Assembly (NCBI GenBank): GCA_950295325.1
Contig: OX485804.1
Location: 48,174,001-48,238,000, forward strand
Reading direction: 5' to 3'
DNA from: Polytrichum commune
Lineage: Eukaryota > Streptophyta > Polytrichopsida > Polytrichales > Polytrichaceae
Length of the DNA: 64,000 bases
The stretch's first letter is position 1. Each line of letters opens with the position of its first letter. Under the pieces are notes generated by a model. That model was not told the DNA's origin and ran no database searches. It saw only the letters and a list, made by a program, of their open reading frames with translations. The position numbers were made by a program, and so were the translations under genes. Shown piece after piece: positions 24,330-34,479 of this stretch.

Positions 24330-25230
24330 CTCTTAATATTAATAGTGGCTTTACATTAAGGTATGGGTGCAAGAGACTTGGAGTCTAGAGCACCCTTACA
24401 TGGACATGACTTTCGCACTCAAGATTGAAGTCAAGCTTGACATTTGGTTTCTCAAATTTAGGGGGATTATTATTATTTTTTTGAATTAAGAGCATCAAGA
24501 TTTGATGAGGAAGTGATGTCAAAGGAGCGCAATTTCATTTTTTTTCATATCTTGGACCCGGACTTTAATGTAAACTCCTTGGGTCCAAGGATTTTCTCTC
24601 AACCAATAAGGTCATTTGATTTTGTAGGTTTTTTGGTCTCAGACCTTAATGTAAAACCACCCTAAATTAATAATAGTAAGGGTGGGGATTGCATTGGTTC
24701 AAAGACCAAAGAAAATACAAAATGGAGATTTCATGTTGGTCGAGGGCTAAGTTTTGGACCCGAGGAGTTTACACATTAGGATGAGGATCCAAGGTATGAA
24801 TAAATGAGGTGATGCGAATGTGGCATCACTTTCCCAATAAATAATCAGCAGTCTTTGGCACTCAACTCCTCTCAGTTTGGGGAGTCGAGGTTCAAGTTTG
24901 GGTCCAATCTTGAGTCCAAAAAATGAGGTCTAGGTGTGTTGGACGTCAAGTTTCATCCTGGACCCTAATGCAAACCAATCCCAATCTTTGGAGCAAGAAT
25001 GGTGTCTTGGCCACCTTTAGATTTGGCGGATAATGAAGCCACATTATTATTATTATTATACTTTCACTTGTTTCTTTTTACTCCCTGCCCCCCCCCCCCA
25101 CTACTTTGACATGAAACCCTAGTGGAAATTGCTTGTATCCAAAACTTTGGTCTCAACCAATGAGATTGCTTGATTTTGGAGTTTCTTTGGTCGTGGACCC
25201 TATTGTAAACCAATGTAGAATTGACGTTGT
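24330..25230. repeat. Cluster of family E repeat fragments
   Basis: Repeated phrases GGACCCTAATGTAAACC (with variants), CCAAGGTATGAATAAATGAGG and TGTGGCATCACTTT appear several times across this stretch, matching 15340-15570 and 59815-59900. A (TTA)n run lies near 25045 and a C run near 25089. No gene. Confidence 0.45.
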
Positions 25231-26589
25231 TGATTTTTTTTTGATATAGTTCGGGTATCTCTAATGAGGTTTTCACATTTTTTGGATATCACTTGGGATG
25301 TGTATTTGAAGGTGATTTTTTCTTTCAATATCATTTGGGTCTATATACGATAAAAGAATCTTCACACCTAGATGGCATCGGCCTAGTACCAATATGGTTC
25401 ACAATGGTATTAACCAAATAACAAGTCACATATACAAGTTCCTCTCACCTTCATATGCCCACCAAACACCAATATTTGTTTGGTATTCAAATTTTGACAC
25501 CCACGAGTGGGTTATTTGGTCACATTTCACATTGACTTGTGATACCGTACATTCGCCTCTACACTAGTCGAATCTTTTGGTGGATGGGACCACCCTTATT
25601 GCTCATGTGGGAGAGAAAGAATTTTTGCATACGAACGTACATAAAAGCCTTGAAATAGCATGCATCCCAGAGGCTATTATTTCTAGTCGACTTGAAACTG
25701 GAAATGGCCTTTAATGACCCCCAATTAGTCTAGTCCAAGGCTAGTGTTGCATTTTTTTCATTCTAGAGGTTGGAGGCGGCATCATAAAATGTTTTTTATG
25801 TTTTTTTTAATTGAAAATCATTGAAGTCATCAATCCGTGAGGTCCTTTATGGCAAATCATTGTCGAAAACATTCCCCTCTTCTAAGATTAGTTCTTCGAG
25901 CTCTTCTCCGCCCAAGTATTGATCCAAGAATGAAGACATGGCGAATGCAAACCACCATTCACGATTTGTCCCGTGTGCCCTGTGGTGTGTTATGTATTCC
26001 AGTATTTGTCACTTCATGTGGCAACACTCAAGGCTTAGACACTGCCATCAAGTTTGAATGTACTAATCTCATATGGTAATACAGAACAATTGACGAAGTT
26101 GCGCATGTCTATATTTGCCCTACTGACCTGGACTAACTGTAGTCGTGAAATTAAGAAAAAAAACATTAAAATTTGCCTCAAAAATTGCCAAATATTTTAA
26201 AATAAACATTTTAAAATAAATTAAAAAGAAATGCACCACTATCCAAGGTCCATTCAACAACAAACCTATAGAAGTCTTGAGCCTTAGTGTTGGGTGGATG
26301 AGAGGTACGTTCGTGTGTGTGATAGTTCCCCCCCCTCCCCCCTCTCTCTCTCTCTCTTTTGATGAGTGTGAGAGAGAGAGACGGCTCCCGAAGGTGAGTC
26401 ACCGAAGGGGACGAAACGAAACCGCAATAATAGTGTCCTTGCCGTGCGCTCTTTATAAAGTGTCCTTGGAGTCCCTCCACTTACCGAAGCACTAGTTTAG
26501 TGGCCACCAAAGCGAGTCAGCAATTCTCCCTCCTTCCACTGCGACTCACCTCCGTAGTAGGATGTGCATGGCATGTATGTGGGGGGTTG
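25231..26589. other. Intergenic sequence with CT microsatellite
   Basis: A C-run and (CT)n microsatellite lies at about 26328-26358, followed by GAGAGAGAGAGA. An 80-codon frame at 25837-26079 is unrecognised. No gene supported. Confidence 0.4.
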
Positions 26590-27132
26590 TTTACACCATG
26601 GACCATGAAGTCGTCCCAAGGTCCTGTAAGATCTGTGATTGGTCGGTGAACTCGTCCCGGGACCACTTCGGTCAACACCGAGGAAACATCATGTCAGAGT
26701 GACCATGGAGTTTGAGGTCCTCAAAAGACACGTTTTAGGGCCCGCATTGTCCACTGCCAGGGTCCAACGGGTTTTGCAGTGGGAGAGGGAAAAAAATGCT
26801 CTAGTAGAAAAAAAATAAGGGCCCATGGTAGAGAAATGTTGTTATAATGAATTTTTAATGAATTTTTTTTTGAGGAAGATGAAGATGAAGAGAAGAGAAG
26901 AGAAGAGAAGACCAAAGAATGGTCAAACTTGGATTTTTTTCAAGACTATCTTTTTTGGGCACATAGTAAAAAACTCAACATATTCACTATTTGGTGCATG
27001 GTCATTCCTCTTGGTCCACATTCAATTTACACCTAGTGAGGGGCCCGAAGGCTTGTAAACTGAATTTTAAAGAAATCAAACCATGGAAAAAGGTTGTCTT
27101 CCATGGTCCGACTTCATGGCCCATGGTGTAAG
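26590..27132. mobile_element. MITE-like element family F, copy 1
   Basis: About 543 bp with inverted ends: TTACACCATGGACCATGAAG at the left, and at the right CTTCATGGCCCATGGTGTAA. The left 220 bp recurs in direct orientation at 57750-57965 (blocks GAGTGACCAYGGARYTTGAGG and ACGGGTTTTGCA). Inside are a short A run and AGAAG-type tandem repeats near 26880-26912. No transposase recognised. Confidence 0.65.
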
Positions 27133-27394
27133 CCGGGCTTGAGTATGTGCATGGCATGGACATAAAAGGAACATGAATAACCAACATCGGGCAATCAGAC
27201 GTGAATTTGAGTATGTTGGCTTTAACCTTGTTCAAGAGTCTCCTTGGTGCAAAGTGGGGCCACTGTCTACCTTGCGGGTAGTACTAGGTGGGCTCTTATT
27301 TGACCATGGGGCATACATTATGAATGTACCTTTGTGGTCCAACACACCCCAAGTTGTCCCAACCCCCGTAAGCTTCGAGAAAATAACTAAGGTA
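27133..27394. other. Intergenic sequence, no gene seen
   Basis: Short spacer between the family F element and a family H copy. Open frames here run into the repeat. Confidence 0.4.
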
Positions 27395-27780
27395 GTCATG
27401 CGTAATTCCAACACAAAAATATTATGGACAACTATATTTGAGTACTATGTAATTCGGTGTGTACAAAAAACGGATACCAAAAAACACTTGTTTAGAAGAC
27501 CTTGGACTATGTGCTCAAAATTTGCTAACCATTCTAGTTTCAATAGTCGACATGATTGGGGGGACTTGTATGACCACCTCACGAATAAATGAATTTTCAC
27601 TTTGATAATGAATACTATATTCACATGAAGTCTAAAAATTATGAAACAACTCAAGCCTACAACCAAGATTTAGATTTGCTAATTATCTCACACTAATTGC
27701 GTGGTTTGTATCCTATGAGAAGTGAGTGCAAAGAGAAAATTATTCAAATACCACACGTCTACCTTAAATGATATACGTGT
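27395..27780 (+). repeat. Family H repeat, best-preserved plus copy
   Basis: Contains in order TTGGACTATGTGCTCAAAAT, TTGCTAACCATTCTAG, TCAATAGTCGACATGATTGG, GACCACCTCACGAATAAATG, TTTTCACTTTGATAATGAAT and GATTTAGATTTGCTAATTATC. It is a useful reference for aligning the other copies. Confidence 0.65.
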
Positions 27781-28425
27781 ATTACTATCATGGCAACTTT
27801 GGTGCTTATTGTATATATTTGTAGGGTTTAAAATCATATGGATAATATTTTTTTGGGTCAAAAATCGTCAAAGTTACCAGTTTCATATAGAGAGTTGACA
27901 ATTTATTGCACTATTCCATATATAAAAATATAATATTGATGCATTAAATATTTGACAATAGTTTGCCTAAACCGCCATGGGCTACAATAACTTCTACTTT
28001 ATTTTGTAAATAAAATAAAATGATGTAATGTTTATGGACTTTATGTGTTCATTCTCCTTATTTAATCATCAATGTTTGAGTGGTTTATGGCCTGGATTGT
28101 TGATGAGAATAGACACTTCAAAGACATGTGTTGCGATGAGATTGGACTATGTGCTCATAATATACACATGATTATAAACTCAATAGTTGATGCAATTGCG
28201 AGTGCTAACGTAAAGAGAAATATATAGTTTTCAAATTGCCCTCTTATAACTTTTGCATCAGCTCAACTCCGTTCATGAGATTGAAATGACAATTTCCACG
28301 ATTTACAAATTTTAAGTGAACAAGACAACTCCAAGCCAATCCAAATGTCAAAGTTCTCTTTGGAGCAGAGCCCAACATTTCCCTTCGAATTTGTACCCAT
28401 ACCCAGACCATGACCATCAGCAGCG
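27781..28425. other. Intergenic sequence with partial family H
   Basis: About 28118-28270 holds ATTGGACTATGTGCTCATAA and the reversed GATGCAAAAGTT block. The rest is AT-rich with no feature. Confidence 0.4.
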
Positions 28426-28875
28426 ACCTATGCCCACCCATGCCCACCCATAGCATGACATGTGTCCACTCATGCCCACCCATAGCATGAATGTGTCCAC
28501 CCATGCCCACCCATGCTATTCAAATTGCGCCCATGTATTCAAAAATTGCACCCATATATTCAAAAATTGTGCCAATGTAGTCAACCTTGCCCAGTGGCTT
28601 TTGTATTTTGGAGCTTTCAACTTCACTACTTTGAGAAGAGAAAGTCATAAGGGGTTAGTAGAGTAATCCAGCATGTAACACAGTCCGGTCCTCCACGCAA
28701 CCGTCGAAAGCATTTGAATGAGAGCTCATTCAATATGCTTTGCTATAGCCCATGCCCACCCATGAACAATAATATCGCACCCACGCCCACCCATGCCCGC
28801 CCATGAACATAATATTGCACCCATGCCCACCCAAAACCCATGGGCATGGGTGGGCATGGGCATGGGCATGGGCGC
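28426..28875. repeat. CCCACCCATG minisatellite in two blocks
   Basis: Degenerate units of CCCACCCATGC occupy 28426-28530 and 28745-28875, with ATATTCAAAAATTG units between. Near 28830-28860 the repeat switches strand to GGGCATGGGTGGGCATGGGC, so the array folds back on itself. The G-rich strand could form quadruplexes. Confidence 0.8.
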
Positions 28876-28923
28876 CCAATGTTGGGCTCTGCTTTGGAGT
28901 TCAAAGTGCCCACCATTTGCCCC

Positions 28924-29262
28924 TCGGGGGGGGGGGGGGGCAGTGTGTTAAAAAGTTAAGGATATAGGTGCGAACAACCACTATTTTATAGGGGGGTATT
29001 ACTTTCAAATTTTTTTTTTCACATGCTATGATTATGTAAAATTCTACTTTGGGTTAATATAAAAATGGCTTGCATTACTTATAATTCCAAATTACCTATT
29101 ATTCCATACCCTATAGTACTTTAAAGATGTCCAGTGCCATTTTTGATACTCTATATTACTCTTAAGTCCAATTATAAATTTTTGCCCCCATGTTTTTTAA
29201 ATACCCTATCATTTGTTCGCACGTATATTGCTACTCCAATCAATGACTGCCCCCCCCCCGAG
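28924..29262. mobile_element. MULE-like MITE with G/C-run termini, copy 3
   Basis: A 339-bp element in the same orientation as the other two, with a 15-base G run at its left end and a C run at its right. The flanking 9-mers ATTTGCCCC (28915-28923) and ATTTGCCCG (29263-29271) match at eight of nine positions. It inserted just beside the CCCACCCATG minisatellite. Confidence 0.85.
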
Positions 29263-29271
29263 ATTTGCCCG

Positions 29272-30329
29272 CAATAGAGCAGCATACCACACGGCTCAAG
29301 TTTGCAAGTTTCGAAAAGACACAAAGAAATGGAACAAAAATGGAATGTATCTTGCGTGGGGAAGGAGTTGTATATATGCATGAAATAGTGTGGCATTGAA
29401 ATTGATGTGCCATGTTAATTTATTTGGCCTTATCTTTTAGTAAGAAGTGTTCCATGCCACCTTCTATGGCTGCCATCTAACACGTACATGGTCACTGATG
29501 TGGGCCACTGATGGATAGTGTGGGCCATACTAACTAAGATGTACGCTTTAGTGACCATCACATTTCGACCATCAACTATAGCAATAGTTTCCCATTCGTG
29601 ACTCGCCCATAGCAATTTGGTGAGCACAAAGAATTTATTTGAAAGTGACATTTGTTTTCTGCGTGCAATGCAGGTGTTTAGATCAAGGCAATGGTGCCAC
29701 GTGTAGGTGACCTTGAACCAACATGTGGATAGTTGCTCATGTCGAGAATGAGAATGGACTCCCAAGCATGTTCATAACACTAATCAACAAATGAGTTGTG
29801 TTCAACTGCCTTGACTTTAGATTCAGTTTGAAGTAATGGGATCCAACATCTGGAGTCTTTGCTCTTGAATGTATTGATGGCCCATGAACACGACTCATCG
29901 ACTAAGTAATGTTATGATCACAACCCTAAGATGCATGGAATTGGAAGGCATTCGTCAATTAGGTTAGTTGCTTGCGACACTTAGATGCTTGAGAAATGGA
30001 ATGTGGTTGTGTGCACACTTAACTTAGTAGAGAGTGACCTTCTTCAAGATGAGATCTCATTTGCACTCGTACAATGATCAAAAGTTTGTACTTTAGTTGA
30101 AATGTCCATACTAGGGGTGAAGTTTGCACTTGATATATGTGGTTTGGGGAACATTGTATTATTGTCATACGTGTATCCTTTGTTCCAAGTTTCCCTTGCG
30201 TTAAATGTTTTTGGCATGGGGAGGGGTACTAACTTAGTGCTAATAAATTAGGGTTGGATAGGGTACCCATCTAACAATGTCAAGTAAAGTGGGCCTACTT
30301 CAATTACTCACCTTCAACGGACACCTAAA
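29272..30329. other. Intergenic sequence, unrecognised open frame
   Basis: A 111-codon minus-strand frame at 29430-29765 has no family I recognise and no flanking exons. Nothing else supported. Confidence 0.4.
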
Positions 30330-30600
30330 TTTGACTGGTGTGTGGTTGGGTATGCATTTAAGAATGGACACCAAAAACACACGTGTTTTAAAGACATTGG
30401 ACTACTATTATATGCATATCTTGTTGAGCATTTTAGGTTCAATAATCAACATACATGGAAGGATCTTTATAATCATTCAATGAGAAAGATATTCATATGA
30501 AGTCCAAATATTACAAGGAAAATGGCTACATGCACGATTTGGATTTGCTAATCATCTCACAATAACTTGAGTGTTTCATATACTACCATAGTGGGCGCAA
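30330..30600 (+). repeat. Family H repeat, plus copy
   Basis: Contains GACTGGTGTGTGGTTGGG, TTCAATAATCAACATACATG and GATTTGGATTTGCTAATCAT in family order. The open frame 30277-30483 lies inside it. Confidence 0.6.
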
Positions 30601-30949
30601 AGCTGAAAGTGTTTGTTTAACCCGTAAAGGTTGAGGTGGGTGTGTTTGTCGAGGCAACCACCTATGCCTGTTCGTACCATCGCAAACATTTATGCTATAA
30701 TCTTATGATTTTGGACACACGGACAAATGAGTTTTATGTGAACAATTTTAATTTTTACAAAATTGCCATTCATACAATCAAATCCATTATTAGAGGTACA
30801 TATTTTTTGCAATAAGTTGTTGAATTGGCTTGAACCATTTTAGACGAGTTCGGGAAGATTTTTCTTTGGACTTTCCTCACATGTAAATCATGCTCCAAAT
30901 TACCAGTTGTGAAGCCGCCCATGCAAAGAAATTTGACAAGTAAAATCAA

Positions 30950-31446
30950 TACACTATAACATTCATGATATTTAGTGTCACATGTTTAATAGTGTCACTT
31001 ACCCTATTATGAGGCGTATGGTAGGTGACATTAATGACCAACAACTTCAACACCAGTGTCACCTCATGCCACTTGGCATTCAAGTGCGCTTACTAATACC
31101 TTGGCATGAGTATGCTCAACAATGTTACGAGGTGTATGCTTATGTTACACCATGCAGCTGACTTAAGTGTACACAAAATGACACTCGGCATTAATATGCT
31201 CAATAGTAGTATCTTCCCCTTGCAAATTAAAACGCAAAACTATCACCTCAAGTATTCCAACGTGATACTCTGAATGTCATGATGCAAATACTTTTTCACT
31301 CAGACAAATACAAAGACAAAGTTACTTACGTTGACGAATAGTATAGTGGCAATTGGCGGACGTGACACTTTGAGACCTCTAGGCCTCTATGTAGTGGAGG
31401 CCCTTTGCAAATAGTGTAGGTGACACTAAATACCATAAACGGTGTA
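30950..31446 (+). mobile_element. MITE family I, left member of an inverted pair
   Basis: Ends are TACACTATAACATTCATGAT...TTTAGTGTCAC and its inverse GTGACACTAAATACCATAA...GGTGTA. The interior is the reverse complement of 32037-32474 (for example GAGGCGTATGGTAGGTGACA against TGTCACCTACCATATGCCTC). About 497 bp. No transposase. Confidence 0.7.
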
Positions 31447-31859
31447 GATAGAAGCCTTTGTCGGAATTCGCTTTGGATAGACTGATTGATATCAGGCTAG
31501 GCCATAAGGGCCTGCTATTGGTTCTTTGTATTTGGGGCCGGAAGTTGGATGAAATGAAAAGAAGGACTCATGAGTTAAAAAGACAACACACGTGGTGTGG
31601 TGCTCCGGAACCACACCAAAAAGGGCCACTAGCTAGTGGATCATCAACTAACTCAACTTTATAAGGAGTCCGAATTCGAGTGGACTCTAGAGAAGTGAGA
31701 GTCTTTCGGGCGGACCAACCAAGGCAACTTTCAATGCCGTTTTTTCCATTCTACTTTTGGTGGGAGGTTAGGGGTTCGGGGGACTTCAAAGTCATGGGAT
31801 TCCCTTGATTCTCTCCCCTAGATGCCTATGTGCTCACCTAGCATTACAAGCTGACTATG
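31447..31859. other. Spacer within the inverted MITE pair
   Basis: A 68-codon frame at 31458-31664 is unrecognised. No other feature is seen before the hairpin. Confidence 0.4.
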
Positions 31860-31985
31860 AGGGTTTATAGTTTCCATGTAGGCCGCTCGCCCACCAGATT
31901 CTAATGGAAATGTAGATTCCACCAGGGTGGAATCTACATTTCCACTAGAATCTGGTGGGCGAGCGGCCTACGTTGAAACTAGCCC
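31860..31985. repeat. Near-perfect 126-bp hairpin (foldback)
   Basis: Two arms of about 62 bp are inverted copies of each other around a 2-base centre (GATTCCACC-AG-GGTGGAATC). The inner 45 bp of each arm matches except for one position. The outer part has a 3-base indel and a few changes. The arm includes GTAGGCCGCTCGCCCACC. The ends are AGGG and CCCT. It may be a foldback transposon or a small-RNA hairpin. No target duplication is visible. Confidence 0.9.
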
Positions 31986-32036
31986 TAATTCCTAATAAAG
32001 GCAGCTCCTCCGATTCACAATGCCCATAACTTATAA

Positions 32037-32474
32037 TACATTGTTCATGGTGTTTAGTGTCACGTACACTAATTGCAAAGGGTCTCTAGTAGATAGATGC
32101 CCAGAGGTCTCAAAGTGTTACTTATGTTAATTGCCTGTGTAGTAGTGTTTATCAACATAAGTAACTTTGTCTAAGTGAAAAAAGTATTTGCATTATGGTA
32201 TTTAGAGCAACGCATTGAGATACTTGAGATGATTGTTTTTTGCGGTTTAGTTTACAAAGGGAAGATATTATTGAGCGTACCATTGGCAAGTGTCAATTAG
32301 TGTGCATTTTAGTCAACTTGAAGACCATTGTGTAACATATGCAACTCAAATGCCAAGTGTCATGAGGCGACACTAATGGTGGAGTTGTTGGTCACTAATG
32401 TCACCTACCATATGCCTCAAAATAGGGTAAGTGACACTATTATGCATGTGATAGTAAACACCATAAATGGTGCA
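32037..32474 (-). mobile_element. MITE family I, right member of an inverted pair
   Basis: About 438 bp, the reverse complement of 30950-31446, with ends TACATTGTTCATGGTGTTTA and ...CACCATAAATGGTGCA. The centres of the two members lie about 1.06 kb apart, with the 126-bp hairpin in the gap between them. Confidence 0.7.
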
Positions 32475-33170
32475 TATGGATGGATTTGTGGTAACCATGT
32501 TGGGGGTGGGGGGGGGGGGGTTTGCTGAAAGCTTATCCCCAATACTTAATAGCTCATTCATCCCAAATCAATCCTAATAAGTAATTTGGATCATGTGATC
32601 TAATCATTGTGTTAGTATGTGAAGAAAAAGAACTTTCAATATGGATTGATGGTGAATAATGATCACCACAATGATTCAAATGTTTATTTTACTTGTTCTT
32701 TAAAAAAAAAACACTAATTATGATATATATCTATATATATATATTGAGGACCACACTATTAAACTCATATGCCACCCTTTCTACTAGTCGCCACCCATTG
32801 ATCGCAAGATATGAAATGTTAGTTGACGATGAATAGTGTGGGTTGCACCAAAGTAAATGTTTTGTCTACTTACTTAGTCGACAAGTGGATTTACTTTGGT
32901 AAATACCTTGAATCACACCATTAGACTTGTTTCTAGGATAATATTATGGGTGCACATTATTTACCAATCCACATCATTTCATGTAAGATTTGACCTTGTC
33001 CCTTGTTTTTACAATGAATAAAATTGTCGTTTCATTTGTCTAAGAAGAACCAAACTGTAATATTTATACTAATAATCATCAACGAGGTGGGTAGAAAAGT
33101 TACTGTTTGACAAGGGGTTTCGTTTCACAACACCTACCATGAGGGGGGGGGGGGGGACACGAAAAACCTG
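32475..33170. other. Intergenic sequence with G runs
   Basis: G runs lie at about 32508-32520 and 33143-33156, and an AT microsatellite near 32726-32745. No gene. Confidence 0.5.
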
Positions 33171-33535
33171 CCCCAAATAAGTTTATTGGCTTTGTCCCAT
33201 ATCATGGGATAGAAGCATTGTGGAAATTGCCTTTGAGTGGTAACAGGGTGTGGGTAATGCACGTGAGAACTCAATGGATAAGACTTGCCGAAGTTGAGTG
33301 AAATTTCCAATTTCATATGAAAAGAGCTAGCCAATAAAAGAACAATTACTTTAAAAATGTCAGTTTAGGATAGAGCCTCTTCCGGCAAAGCCACATCCTT
33401 CCCTAGTTGTTTCATTCATCCCCATTCAAAGCTCAACAGTTGAATCCCAAAACATCCAACTAGGATTCAGAAGTTTGACTAGAAATAACAATCCCCGGGT
33501 TCTACAACAATAAACTACATACTCTCCCCCCTCTT
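33171..33535. repeat. Tandem duplication upstream of the At1g01500-like gene, unit A
   Basis: A 365-bp unit repeated at 33570-33934, offset 399 bases. Landmarks are CCCCAAATAAGT, CCCATATCATGGGATAG, TTTGAGTGGTAACAGGG, GCCACATCCTTCCCT and CTACAACAATAAAC. Identity by eye is above 90 percent, so this duplication is much younger than most repeats here. Confidence 0.9.
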
Positions 33536-33569
33536 TCTATAGGTAGATTGGCATAAACAACATACTCTC

Positions 33570-33934
33570 CCCCAAATAGGTATATTGGCTCTGTCCCATA
33601 TCATGGGATAGAGGCATTGTGGAAACTGCCTTTGAGTGGTAACAGGGCGTGGGTAATGCATGTGAGAAATCAATGAATAAGATTTGACGAAGCTGAGTGA
33701 AATTTCCAATTTAATATGAAAAGAGCTTGCCAAAAAAAAAACAATTACTTTAAAAATGTCCGTTTAGGACAGAGCCTCTTGTGGCAAAGCCACATCCTTC
33801 CCTGGTTGTTTCATTCATCCCCATTCAAAGCTCAACATATGATTCCCAAAACATCCAACTAGGATTGAAAAGTTTGACTAGAAATAACAATCCCCAGGCT
33901 CTACAACAATAAACAAACATACTCCCCCCCTCCC
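33570..33934. repeat. Tandem duplication upstream of the At1g01500-like gene, unit B
   Basis: Second unit, ending in a C/T-rich stretch (CTCCCTTCCTTCC) directly before the GC-rich leader of the gene. Both units lie within 1.4 kb of the start codon, so the duplication could change upstream control, but no specific motif supports this. Confidence 0.9.
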
Positions 33935-34479
33935 TTCCTTCCTTTCTAGTAGGTGGAAGCAGGGGAAGAGAAAGGGGAGGGTGGCCTCGTTGTGTCCGTC
34001 GAGCAGGATGGGCCCGGGCCGCTCCCAGTGTCCGAGTGGTGGCGATTCCCGGGATCTCTCGCCCGGGCCCGGGCCCTAGCCTAGAGGACGCCGTAGGGGC
34101 CTATACCCGCCCACAGCAAAGAAGAAGGCGGGCCGTCCAAAGGAGTGCCATGTCAGCATGCTACTATGATGGGCATACGCATGGGCAACCGCTCGCCCCT
34201 CTCCCTCTCTCTCTCTACCTTCTCTCTCTTCTCTCCTACTTCGCTACACTCTCCGCCCTCTCCCTGTCAAACTCGCCCTCCTCTCTCGCTCGCTCTCGTG
34301 ACAATCTCCGCGTCTCGAATCTCAAATGCATGTTACTTGTTGCGGGGAATAGAGCGCACGATTTTTTTTCAGTGCGCTTCTTCTCGTGGTTGTAGAGTTA
34401 GGATGCTGTGGCGGAACATTTGGAGTGCAGAGGTTTGGCTATTTTCTGTGGAGCGGTAGTGGCTGCTGGTGTAGTTTTA
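33935..34479 (+). promoter_or_regulatory. GC-rich promoter and leader region with CT repeat and uORF
   Basis: Base composition shifts sharply to GC (GGGCCCGGGCC, GCCCGGGCCCGGGCCC near 34010-34075), followed by CT repeats at about 34198-34250, as often found in plant 5' leaders. A short upstream frame starts ATG at 34403 and ends TAG at 34457-34459, 20 bases before the proposed start codon of the gene, and could dampen translation. No TATA box is clear. The transcription start is not determinable from sequence alone. Confidence 0.5.

Noticed and set aside
27173-27592. 139-codon open frame
   Set aside because: Half of it is family H repeat sequence, and other copies of the repeat carry stops at the same place.
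29430-29765. 111-codon minus-strand open frame
   Set aside because: No recognised family, no flanking exons or codon bias. Chance in a 64-kb window.
34036-34395. 119-codon open frame upstream of the At1g01500-like gene
   Set aside because: It lies in the GC-rich leader and CT repeat, overlaps another open frame, and has no domain.
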